From: Chitinophagales bacterium
GTDB lineage: Bacteria; Bacteroidota; Bacteroidia; Chitinophagales; Chitinophagaceae
Length of the DNA stretch: 64,000 nt
Assembly (NCBI GenBank): GCA_017303455.1
Contig: JAFLBM010000005.1
Location: forward strand, 145,584 to 209,583
Direction: 5' to 3'
The position numbers and the translations under genes were made by a program. Of the stretch, positions 57,353 through 64,000 are shown piece after piece. Under the pieces are notes generated by a model. That model worked only from the letters and a program-made list of their open reading frames with translations. It ran no database searches and was not told the DNA's origin. Each line of letters begins with the position of its first letter. Within the stretch, counting starts at the first letter, position 1.

Positions 57353-59017
57353 ATGAAAAAAATCATTGCCCTGCTCAGTCTTATTACAGTAGTTATCATC
57401 GCCTGTACTACCAATCAGCAAACCAACAGCCTGCTTTCCAAACCAGGCGATGTGAAAGCTGATGAATACAGTATTACAATTGACCGGGATACAACGCTTG
57501 TTACAAAGAACGGCGCCTTACTGAACATTCCGAAAGGCGCACTTGCAACTGATAATGGAAATACCGTTGTTCTTGAAATAAAAGAAGCCTATTCACTTGA
57601 GCAAATGATCCGGTATGGCCTCACCACCTCTTCCGGCGATGAGCCGCTTTCCAGCGGAGGCATGATCTATGTGAATGCTAAAGCGGGGCAAAATGTAACA
57701 ATAAAACAAGCAATTAAAGTAGCAATACCCACGGATTATCTAAGCCCCGGAATGCAATTATTCAAAGGTGAAGAAACTAAAGACGGAAACATTAACTGGA
57801 TAGAACCAACTGCCTTGCCGGAAAATCAGCAATTGAATACAATCGAAAAAGGTGAACAATTATTTGAAAGTAAATGTGCCGGTTGTCATGCCATTGGAAA
57901 GGATATGAAAGGTCCAGACCTGGCACATTTTGTCAAAAGATTCCCGATAATGGGTGAAATAGCTTGGCGATATTACGAACATGGTTATATCATGAGTGAA
58001 TATGATTATCCAGTTATTGAAAAATTATCACCTGATACTTCAGCTATTCAGAAAGACTATTCTCGCAAATACTACCATCCAGATCCTTATCCGGTCTATA
58101 AATGCAATCTCCTGTCCCGTTTTGCATCCACAGGCCCAAGAATGTTTACCGACTCTGTCAATCAATTAATCGAATCTGTTTATAAGTATATCCAAAACGA
58201 AAGTGACAGGCGACAATTGGCTTTACCTGCACATGCCTATTTACTGGATTGTGCCGATAGCTGCATCCAATACCGGCAAAGAATTACTGATCTGCAGAAA
58301 CTGCAAAAGAATACAGCCGCAAAAAGAAGAAACCTGGTTGGTGAAGCAGAGCCTTCAACAGAAGAAGTGAAAATAAAAACCGGTACCGTACCTGAGCCAC
58401 CGGTGCAGTTTGATGATGTGGTTTCCCCAACAAGTAACAAAGGAGTTTATTACCAGTTTTCCATCGAAACTTTTGGCTGGTATAATATTGACATCTTACT
58501 AAAGAACGTAACCGGCAACGTAGAAAGCGAATTAATAGTTCGCATCTCCGGCTCTTACAGGGAGAAATTGGATATTTTCCTTGTCATCCCTGAACAAAAA
58601 ATATATACGAAGGCGGGAAAAAAGAAAGGCAGTATTGATGAATACGTATTTGCCTATACCAGCGGTAAGATATTTCTGCCACAAAATGCGAAAGCCTATA
58701 TATTGGCCATGACGGAAGCAGAGGCAACCATTGCTTTCAGCCTGATGCAATTTACAACCAGCCAGACGCAACAATTAGATGTAGAATTGAAAACCGCCAG
58801 CAAAGAAGAATTTAATGCAGCCATCAGCAGCCTGAATATTTCGGGTATGAAGATCGAGGCAAAGGATTCAAAGAATGCTGCTGAAATAAGAAAAACCGAC
58901 GCCGACCTGAAAACCATTGAGGAGGAACTGAAAAAGGCCGAAAACCTGAAACCCAGGGGCTGCGACTGTAGTTGCTGGAATACCGGAGCTGATGCCACCA
59001 CTTTCGGGCCTAAATAA
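57353..59017 (+). CDS. Lipoprotein with ZU5-like and embedded c-type cytochrome domain
   Basis: A 554-aa exported lipoprotein (signal ending VIIAC). The N-terminal region (about 35-155) reads TLVTKNGALLNIPKGALATDNGNTVVLEIKEAY, the look of a ZU5-like beta-sandwich. At about 165-215 is a heme-binding CxxCH motif (KCAGCHAIGKDMKGPDLAHF) with a distal region IMGEIAWRYYEHGYIMSEYDYPVIEKLSPD that may hold the axial Met. Further on is a Cys pair (DCADSC), a linker, a beta-rich domain with SYREKLDIFLVIPEQK, a coiled-coil and a Cys-rich C-terminus (GCDCSCWNTG). The combination is unusual. Electron transfer at the cell surface is possible but unproven. Confidence 0.82.
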   Translation: MKKIIALLSLITVVIIACTTNQQTNSLLSKPGDVKADEYSITIDRDTTLVTKNGALLNIPKGALATDNGNTVVLEIKEAYSLEQMIRYGLTTSSGDEPLSSGGMIYVNAKAGQNVTIKQAIKVAIPTDYLSPGMQLFKGEETKDGNINWIEPTALPENQQLNTIEKGEQLFESKCAGCHAIGKDMKGPDLAHFVKRFPIMGEIAWRYYEHGYIMSEYDYPVIEKLSPDTSAIQKDYSRKYYHPDPYPVYKCNLLSRFASTGPRMFTDSVNQLIESVYKYIQNESDRRQLALPAHAYLLDCADSCIQYRQRITDLQKLQKNTAAKRRNLVGEAEPSTEEVKIKTGTVPEPPVQFDDVVSPTSNKGVYYQFSIETFGWYNIDILLKNVTGNVESELIVRISGSYREKLDIFLVIPEQKIYTKAGKKKGSIDEYVFAYTSGKIFLPQNAKAYILAMTEAEATIAFSLMQFTTSQTQQLDVELKTASKEEFNAAISSLNISGMKIEAKDSKNAAEIRKTDADLKTIEEELKKAENLKPRGCDCSCWNTGADATTFGPK

Positions 59018-59057
59018 CCCGTGCAAATCAACCAAATACACCCAGAAATTCTAAATC

Positions 59058-59087
59058 GGAAATCTAAAATCCAAAATCCAGATTTCC
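59058..59087. repeat. Short AAATCC-rich repeat with hairpin
   Basis: The sequence between the cytochrome lipoprotein and hppA is composed of AAATCGGAAATCTAAAATCC-like units. GGAAATCT (59058-59065) pairs perfectly with AGATTTCC (59080-59087). It is another intergenic low-complexity repeat and may act as a weak terminator. Confidence 0.5.
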
Positions 59088-59098
59088 CCCTCATCCCC

Positions 59099-59106
59099 TA
59101 TCTTTG
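59099..59106 (+). promoter_or_regulatory. Candidate -7 promoter element for hppA
   Basis: TATCTTTG matches TAnnTTTG exactly, 35 bp before ATG 59142. Confidence 0.5.
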
Positions 59107-59141
59107 CCGTCCTTTAAAACTTAGATTAAGACCACAGGCTT

Positions 59142-61373
59142 ATGGACAAATTGATCTATCTCGTTCCCGCCATGGGAATCATTGGTTTGCTTTACACGTT
59201 TGTAAAATTCAACTGGGTGTCCAGACAGGATGCCGGTAACGAACGGATGAAAGAGATCAGCACTTATATCTCCGAAGGTGCGATGGCTTTCCTGAAAGCG
59301 GAATGGAAAATTCTCGGCTATTTTGTTGTGATCGTGGGCATCTTGCTGGCGGTAATGGCGACCTCCAATCCCCATTCCCATTGGCTTATCGCTGCGGCCT
59401 TCGTGGTGGGTGCTGTATTCAGTGCCACTGCAGGTTATATTGGTATGCGAGTAGCCACCAAGGCTAATGTCCGTACCGCACAGGCAGCCCGTACCAGTTT
59501 ATCAAAAGCATTAAATGTTTCCTTTACCGGTGGTGCCGTGATGGGTCTTGGTGTGGCCGGGCTGGCTGTACTTGGTTTGGGAAGCTTGTTCATTATTTTC
59601 AAAATGATCTTTGTACCCGCCGGTGCCTCCGTGAACGGGGTAGAAATGATCAAAATGATCGAAGTACTGACCGGGTTCTCGCTGGGTGCTGAATCCATTG
59701 CCTTATTTGCCCGTGTGGGTGGCGGTATCTATACCAAGGCCGCCGACGTAGGTGCTGACCTCGTAGGTAAAGTGGAAGCCGGTATTCCCGAAGATGATCC
59801 GAGAAACCCTGCCACCATTGCTGATAACGTGGGTGATAACGTAGGTGATGTGGCCGGTATGGGTGCTGACTTATTTGGTTCTTATGTAGCCACTGTATTG
59901 GCGACTATTGTTCTGGGTCAGCAAACAGTTATCACCGGTGATGATGGCTTAGGTGGTATGTCTCCCATCCTGCTACCAATGCTGATTGCCGGTGTGGGTA
60001 TTTTATTTTCAATTGCAGGTACCTGGTTCGTTCGTGTAAGCGATGCGGCCGGTATTAATACAGATAATGTACAGAAAGCCCTGAATATGGGTAACTGGGG
60101 TTCTATTATTCTTACAGCTATCGCTGCTGCAGGTTTAGTGGCCTGGTTACTTCCTGAAACGATGACCCTCCGTGGATTTGAGTTTACAAAATGGGGAGTA
60201 CTGGGAGCTATTGCTGTTGGTTTAGCAGTTGGTGCCCTGATGAGTATCATCACCGAATACTATACAGCGATGGGCAAAGGCCCCGTTAAATCAATTATTA
60301 AACAATCTTCTACCGGTCATGCCACTAACGTAATTGGCGGTTTGGCAGTAGGAATGGAATCTACTTTCCTTCCGATATTGGTGTTGGCTGCCGGTATCTG
60401 GGGCTCTTACCAGTGTGCCGGTTTATATGGTGTGGCTATTGCAGCTGCCGGTATGATGGCCACCACGGCGATGCAATTGGCGATCGATGCATTCGGTCCT
60501 ATTGCTGATAATGCCGGTGGTATCGCTGAAATGAGTGAATTGCCTAAAGAAGTACGGGAAAAAACAGACGTGCTGGATGCTGTAGGTAATACAACGGCGG
60601 CTACAGGTAAAGGTTTCGCTATTGCTTCTGCTGCCTTAACAGCACTGGCCTTATTTGCAGCCTTTGTGGGTATTGCACTTCCTGCAGACAACCAGCGTAT
60701 CGATATTTATAAAGCCGATGTACTGGCTTCTTTATTTGTTGGGGGAATGATCCCTTTTATCTTTTCTTCATTAGCCATCCGTGCTGTAGGAGAAGCTGCC
60801 ATGAGTATGGTGGAAGAAGTACGCCGCCAGTTCCGGGAAATACCGGGTATTATGGAAGGAAAAGGCAAACCTGAATATGATAAATGCGTGGCGATCTCTA
60901 CACAGGCCTCCATCAAAAAAATGATGTTGCCTGGTGCTATCACGATCATTTCGCCATTAGTGATCGGGTTTTTATTAGGCCCTGAAGCCTTAGGTGGTTT
61001 CTTAGCCGGTGCTACTGTAAGTGGTGTGTTGATGGGAATGTTCCAGAACAATGCCGGTGGTGCCTGGGATAATGCCAAAAAATCATTTGAAAAAGGCGTT
61101 GAGATCAATGGCGAGACTTATTACAAGAAATCAGAGCCGCATAAAGCTTCTGTAACGGGTGACACCGTGGGTGATCCTTTTAAAGATACTTCCGGTCCGT
61201 CCATGAATATTCTTATTAAATTAATGTCTATCGTATCTTTGGTCATCGCCCCGACCCTTGCTCAGCTGAACGGGAACCCGGAGGCAGAGTCTGTCAAGCT
61301 TCCAAAAAAAGAAATAAAAGCAGAGAAGTCAATAGCTTCATTGCCAAATACAAATACGGTTCAGTATAAATAA
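59142..61373 (+). CDS. hppA: Membrane-bound ion-translocating pyrophosphatase
   Basis: A 743-aa, 16-helix inner-membrane pump that couples pyrophosphate hydrolysis to Na+ or H+ export. Core motifs are present: the substrate motif [48 protein letters not shown], the second acidic cluster [15 protein letters not shown], and [11 protein letters not shown] near the end. The segment [16 protein letters not shown] has Ala-Gly at the positions that mark K+-dependent enzymes, where K+-independent ones carry Lys. Na+ versus H+ specificity depends on a semi-conserved Glu that I did not place. A charged tail (KKEIKAEKS) extends past the last helix. Confidence 0.96.
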   Translation: MDKLIYLVPAMGIIGLLYTFVKFNWVSRQDAGNERMKEISTYISEGAMAFLKAEWKILGYFVVIVGILLAVMATSNPHSHWLIAAAFVVGAVFSATAGYIGMRVATKANVRTAQAARTSLSKALNVSFTGGAVMGLGVAGLAVLGLGSLFIIFKMIFVPAGASVNGVEMIKMIEVLTGFSLGAESIALFARVGGGIYTKAADVGADLVGKVEAGIPEDDPRNPATIADNVGDNVGDVAGMGADLFGSYVATVLATIVLGQQTVITGDDGLGGMSPILLPMLIAGVGILFSIAGTWFVRVSDAAGINTDNVQKALNMGNWGSIILTAIAAAGLVAWLLPETMTLRGFEFTKWGVLGAIAVGLAVGALMSIITEYYTAMGKGPVKSIIKQSSTGHATNVIGGLAVGMESTFLPILVLAAGIWGSYQCAGLYGVAIAAAGMMATTAMQLAIDAFGPIADNAGGIAEMSELPKEVREKTDVLDAVGNTTAATGKGFAIASAALTALALFAAFVGIALPADNQRIDIYKADVLASLFVGGMIPFIFSSLAIRAVGEAAMSMVEEVRRQFREIPGIMEGKGKPEYDKCVAISTQASIKKMMLPGAITIISPLVIGFLLGPEALGGFLAGATVSGVLMGMFQNNAGGAWDNAKKSFEKGVEINGETYYKKSEPHKASVTGDTVGDPFKDTSGPSMNILIKLMSIVSLVIAPTLAQLNGNPEAESVKLPKKEIKAEKSIASLPNTNTVQYK

Positions 61374-61400
61374 TTAAAGAGTCTAATCAGAACCATTACA

Positions 61401-61437
61401 TAAGTCCCGCTGTTTCTACAGGGGGGCTTATTTTTTT
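61401..61437 (+). terminator. Terminator after hppA
   Basis: TAAGTCCC (61401-61408) pairs with GGGGCTTA (61423-61430) with one G-U, plus an inner CTG/CAG. It is followed by TTTTTTT. Confidence 0.85.
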
Positions 61438-61541
61438 GCCCATACTTCACCATTTATTTCCCTTGTAACATTTTTTCAACCTGCTGCGTCTCAATGTTAA
61501 GCACTGTTAAAAAAAATTAAATAAGGTTGTACTATGTTCTT

Positions 61542-61561
61542 TATACGAAATTGGTCGTATA
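61542..61561. promoter_or_regulatory. Candidate BlaI-family operator
   Basis: TATACGA and its exact reverse complement TCGTATA are separated by six bases (AATTGG). The dyad lies 23 bp before the BlaI ATG (61585). BlaI/MecI regulators bind dyads of about this size in their own promoters, so autoregulation is likely. Confidence 0.55.
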
Positions 61562-61584
61562 TTCGGGTTCCAAAAGATCAAACT

Positions 61585-61968
61585 ATGTCGAATAACAAAC
61601 TGATAAAGCCAACAGAAAGTGAGCTGGAAATACTCCAGATACTGTGGTCAAAAGGACTGGCTACTGTGCGGGAAGTGCATGAAGGCCTCGCCGCATCCAA
61701 AGATGTGGGCTATACCACGACCCTGAAACTAATGCAGATCATGAATGAAAAAGGGTTGGTGAAAAGAGATGATTCCATGCGTACTCATGTGTATCAGGCA
61801 GCCGTGAACAAAGAAAGAACACAAAAGCATTTGCTGAATAAGATGATCGATAGTTTGTTCGGCGGCTCCCCCACCCAACTGGTGATCCAGGCATTGGGAG
61901 AAACCAAAGCCAGTCCCGAAGAAATAGAAAAGATACAGGCCTTATTAAATGATCTGAAAAAACAATAA
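61585..61968 (+). CDS. BlaI/MecI/CopY-family repressor
   Basis: A 127-aa winged-helix repressor. The DNA-binding domain is KPTESELEILQILWSKGLATVREVHEGLAASKDVGYTTTLKLMQIMNEKGLVKRDDSMRTHVYQA, with the recognition helix YTTTLKLMQIM. The C-terminal dimerisation helices carry LNKMIDSLFGGSPTQLVIQALGE and EEIEKIQALLNDLKKQ. ATG 61585 is chosen; the frame is open upstream across the candidate operator. It is followed 9 bp later by a BlaR1-like M56 peptidase, the usual sensor partner that cleaves the repressor. Confidence 0.93.
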   Translation: MSNNKLIKPTESELEILQILWSKGLATVREVHEGLAASKDVGYTTTLKLMQIMNEKGLVKRDDSMRTHVYQAAVNKERTQKHLLNKMIDSLFGGSPTQLVIQALGETKASPEEIEKIQALLNDLKKQ

Positions 61969-61977
61969 GCGTTAGCG

Positions 61978-63711
61978 ATGGGCGCCATTAACCAATCCAA
62001 CTTTTTGCAGGCATTAGGCTGGGCTGTGCTGAACAGTCTCTGGCAAATGGCCCTGCTCTGGGTCGTTTACCAATTGATCACAACTGTTTTTAAAACAGCC
62101 CGATCCTCCCAAAAAAGCCTACTGGCATCTTTATTAGCCATTGCCGGTTTTACCTGGTTTTTGCTGACATTGGTTTCTATACTTTATAAAACTGAAAATG
62201 CTGTTATCGGTTCGACAGGTTTAATAAACCTGGAAGGCAACGGGCAATTGAATGACTGGCTATACCGGACCTTACCCATCGCTTCCCTGCTTTACCTTAT
62301 TCTCTTAGTATTCCCACTTTTGCAATTCGTAAGAAACTACCGGTATGTAAAGGTTATCCGTAAATATGGCCTTTCCAAAGCAGCCGTTGAATGGAGAATG
62401 TTTGTAAAAAAGGTGGCTGCACAAATGGGCATCAAAAAGCCGGTGCATATCTGGGTATCAGAACTGGTTACTTCGCCTGTCACCATTGGTTATATCAAAC
62501 CGGTGATCCTGGTTCCTTTGGCAGCTGTTAACCAATTATCAACCCAGCAACTGGAAGCAGTCTTATTGCACGAACTGGCACATATACGCCGTTTTGATTA
62601 CCTGCTGAATCTTATACTGAAATTCATCCAGTCCGTTTTATATTTCAATCCTTTTGTAAAAGCATTTGTGCAAATCGTGGAAAGGGAAAGGGAAAAAAGC
62701 TGTGATGAAATGGTGATGCAATTCCAGTATGATCCTTATGGCTATGCTTCCGCTTTACTGGAATTAGAAAAAGTCAATCATTTGCCCAAGGCACTGGCGG
62801 TCTCAGCCGGGGGAAAGAAGAATGACCTTTTGCACCGGGTGGAATGGATCATGGGTGTTAACAAACAGCCGGTTTTTTCATTCAATAAACTGGCGGGTGT
62901 GCTGGCTGGTCTCTTATGCCTGATCACTTTCAATGCACTGTTGATACTCAGCAAACCGGTTAATAAGATCAATAACGGCATCGCTGCAACAACGGGTTCT
63001 TTATCGTCTCCCTTCTATCTTTTCATGGATGATGATAAAAAAGCAGAAGCCGTTGAAGCCGCTGAAAATGCAGCCACGATTGTTAATAATATTGAACCCT
63101 ACGTAAAGCAAATCGCAGCTTCTATTGATGAGAAAGAAGCAGCCGTCATAGAAAAAGAATTAGAAGGGCTGGGTGAAAAAATAGAACATGTTATTGCGAA
63201 CCCGTTTGCAATCGCTGCTACGCATTTTGCTGCCCCTGAAGCTCCCGAACTAAAGAATTACCAGGAAGAACAGATAAAAGAAGCTATTGATGCCTCTAAA
63301 AGAGTATTACAGGAAAAAGAATGGGAAGAGGTTGAGAAAAATATAGCCGAGGTTTTTACCCAGCAACAGAAAGAGGCACTAAAAACAGAATACCTGAAGA
63401 AGATCAACAAGGTAGACTGGAAGAAATGGGAAAATGAACTTCGCCTGGCTTATAATAAAGTGAACTGGGAACAAGTGAATGCACAATTGGCCAATGCCGT
63501 TACAAATATTCGCCTCGACAGTCTGCAGCATGTGTATAATAAAGCCATGATGAACCTGTCAGTGGTGGAAAGACAACTCTCAAGAGACAGCCTGGCAGGT
63601 ATCCCCGACTCCGATATTACCCTCGAAGTGATCGAACAAAAGAAAGCGGAGGTCAGCAAAGCACTTAACCAACTGAGAGGAATAAAAACGAAAAAGATCG
63701 TTCGCCTGTAA
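61978..63711 (+). CDS. BlaR1-like M56 metallopeptidase
   Basis: A 577-aa membrane protein. Four helices surround the gluzincin site: FLQALGWAVLNSLWQMALLWVVYQL, SLLASLLAIAGFTWFLLTLVSIL, ASLLYLILLVFPLLQFV and, after the catalytic domain, LAGVLAGLLCLITFNALLIL. The zinc motif is HELAH (VLLHELAHIRRFDYLLNLIL) and the third ligand Glu is in ERECEKSCDEMVM-like REREKSCDEM. Unlike classical BlaR1 there is no penicillin-binding sensor domain. The extracytoplasmic C-terminus is a long charged coiled coil (KEWEEVEKNIAEVFTQQQKEAL, WKKWENELRLAYNKVNW). It probably cleaves the adjacent BlaI repressor in response to an unknown envelope signal. Confidence 0.92.
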   Translation: MGAINQSNFLQALGWAVLNSLWQMALLWVVYQLITTVFKTARSSQKSLLASLLAIAGFTWFLLTLVSILYKTENAVIGSTGLINLEGNGQLNDWLYRTLPIASLLYLILLVFPLLQFVRNYRYVKVIRKYGLSKAAVEWRMFVKKVAAQMGIKKPVHIWVSELVTSPVTIGYIKPVILVPLAAVNQLSTQQLEAVLLHELAHIRRFDYLLNLILKFIQSVLYFNPFVKAFVQIVEREREKSCDEMVMQFQYDPYGYASALLELEKVNHLPKALAVSAGGKKNDLLHRVEWIMGVNKQPVFSFNKLAGVLAGLLCLITFNALLILSKPVNKINNGIAATTGSLSSPFYLFMDDDKKAEAVEAAENAATIVNNIEPYVKQIAASIDEKEAAVIEKELEGLGEKIEHVIANPFAIAATHFAAPEAPELKNYQEEQIKEAIDASKRVLQEKEWEEVEKNIAEVFTQQQKEALKTEYLKKINKVDWKKWENELRLAYNKVNWEQVNAQLANAVTNIRLDSLQHVYNKAMMNLSVVERQLSRDSLAGIPDSDITLEVIEQKKAEVSKALNQLRGIKTKKIVRL

Positions 63712-63734
63712 TTATTTTTCTTCTCCTTTTTCTA

Positions 63735-64000
63735 TTAATAACAACGGGGACAAGCTTCACTGTATTTATTCCCCAGCAGGAACCCAAGTACTATTTCATG
63801 GGTGCCGCGGTTAAAGGCATTGAGCTGGATATTATTATTCGTTCTGTCGTATGAGTAACTGACATTAAAGGAATTCTTTACATTCATCCCGATCATTCCT
63901 GCATATCCGTCCTGGTAGCGGTAACTGCCCCCCACCCAGAAAAGATCCCGGTATTGCAGTTTAAGATTTGCTTCCGGCTGAAATTCTTTTAGCGAACTTC
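63735..64000 (-). CDS. PorP/SprF-family type IX secretion protein, C-terminal end
   Basis: The reading frame is open to the window edge, so only the last 88 codons are seen. LKEFQPEANLKLQYRDLFWVGGSYRYQDGYAGMIGMNVKNSFNVSYSYDRTNNNIQ and GTHEIVLGFLLGNKY are the typical C-terminal barrel strands of PorP/SprF proteins, which link secreted adhesins of type IX secretion or gliding to the outer membrane. The terminus ACPRCY with its two Cys is common in this family. The rest of the gene, and perhaps a large adhesin, lies beyond the window. It converges on the M56 gene. Confidence 0.85.
   Translation of the reverse strand, partial: SSLKEFQPEANLKLQYRDLFWVGGSYRYQDGYAGMIGMNVKNSFNVSYSYDRTNNNIQLNAFNRGTHEIVLGFLLGNKYSEACPRCY

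Noticed and set aside
1-64000. rRNA operon, complete tRNA, tmRNA, CRISPR, prophage or known riboswitch
   Set aside because: No matching structure or gene was seen on either strand. Only the D-arm-less tRNA-like element at 47191-47260 came close.

Overview
This 64 kb window is bacterial chromosome from a Bacteroidota, most likely a member of the Chitinophagales/Chitinophagaceae. The evidence is a TonB-dependent receptor, PorT-, PorP/SprF- and DUF6089-type outer-membrane proteins, a BT_3928-family protein, the folP-DUF1599 pair, TTG/GTG starts, weak Shine-Dalgarno sequences and repeated exact matches to the Bacteroidota -7 promoter element TAnnTTTG. Genus cannot be read from the sequence. Most of the window is ordinary core genome, densely packed on both strands. 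Calls rest on reading proteins and motifs by eye; no database search was run.

Layout. 1-9.9 kb: partial TonB receptor, small envelope proteins, a large DPE2-like 4-alpha-glucanotransferase with two N-terminal starch-binding domains, a dipeptide epimerase and a DUF6089 outer-membrane protein. 10-14.2 kb: UbiD-family decarboxylase, ATP-grasp enzyme and TraB/GumN lipoprotein, separated by inverted repeats. 14.2-16.5 kb: an AT-rich accessory island with two orphan exported proteins on either side of a REP-associated tyrosine transposase (RAYT) framed by inverted REP hairpins. 16.5-21.1 kb: AraC/DJ-1 regulator divergent from a run of small soluble proteins (DinB, SRPBCC, double DUF1801, two VOC). 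21.2-28.3 kb: ndk, DHH phosphoesterase, FKBP isomerase, folP, DUF1599, BT_3928, DppB-like permease, CBS protein. 28.3-36.4 kb: DUF721/DciA, recF, pdhA, TPR anchor protein, ribH, CCG-domain Fe-S protein, fasciclin, EVE, DUF4349 lipoprotein, cysteine-free sirtuin.

36.4-45.5 kb: saccharopine dehydrogenase, PorT, GYF-domain membrane protein, gyrA and two tandem exported TPR-like paralogs. 45.5-47.35 kb: a second AT-rich accessory island. It holds a three-gene minus-strand unit (two-TM SLATT-like membrane protein, a 52-aa proline-rich protein coupled by an ATGA overlap, and a 48-aa protein), a 154-bp double inverted repeat resembling an integron attC site, two small overlapping convergent ORFs, and a tRNA-like 70-mer lacking a D arm. 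47.35-64 kb: Bax inhibitor-1, HEAT-like protein, NDH-2 with a 22-bp perfect palindrome at its promoter, a serA-AAA/TPR-TPR operon, serine hydrolase, Nnr, a cytochrome-c-containing lipoprotein, membrane pyrophosphatase, a BlaI/BlaR1-type pair with a candidate operator, and the C-terminal end of a PorP/SprF protein.

The best candidate for an undescribed system is the 45.5-47.2 kb island. The two-TM protein has the architecture of SLATT effectors seen in bacterial conflict systems, but its two tiny downstream partners match nothing I recognise. Both islands also have R'/R''-like core sites (TAC, 0-2 bases, then GTT) close to the accessory genes, which suggests cassette-type mobility. These are hypotheses built from sequence pattern only.
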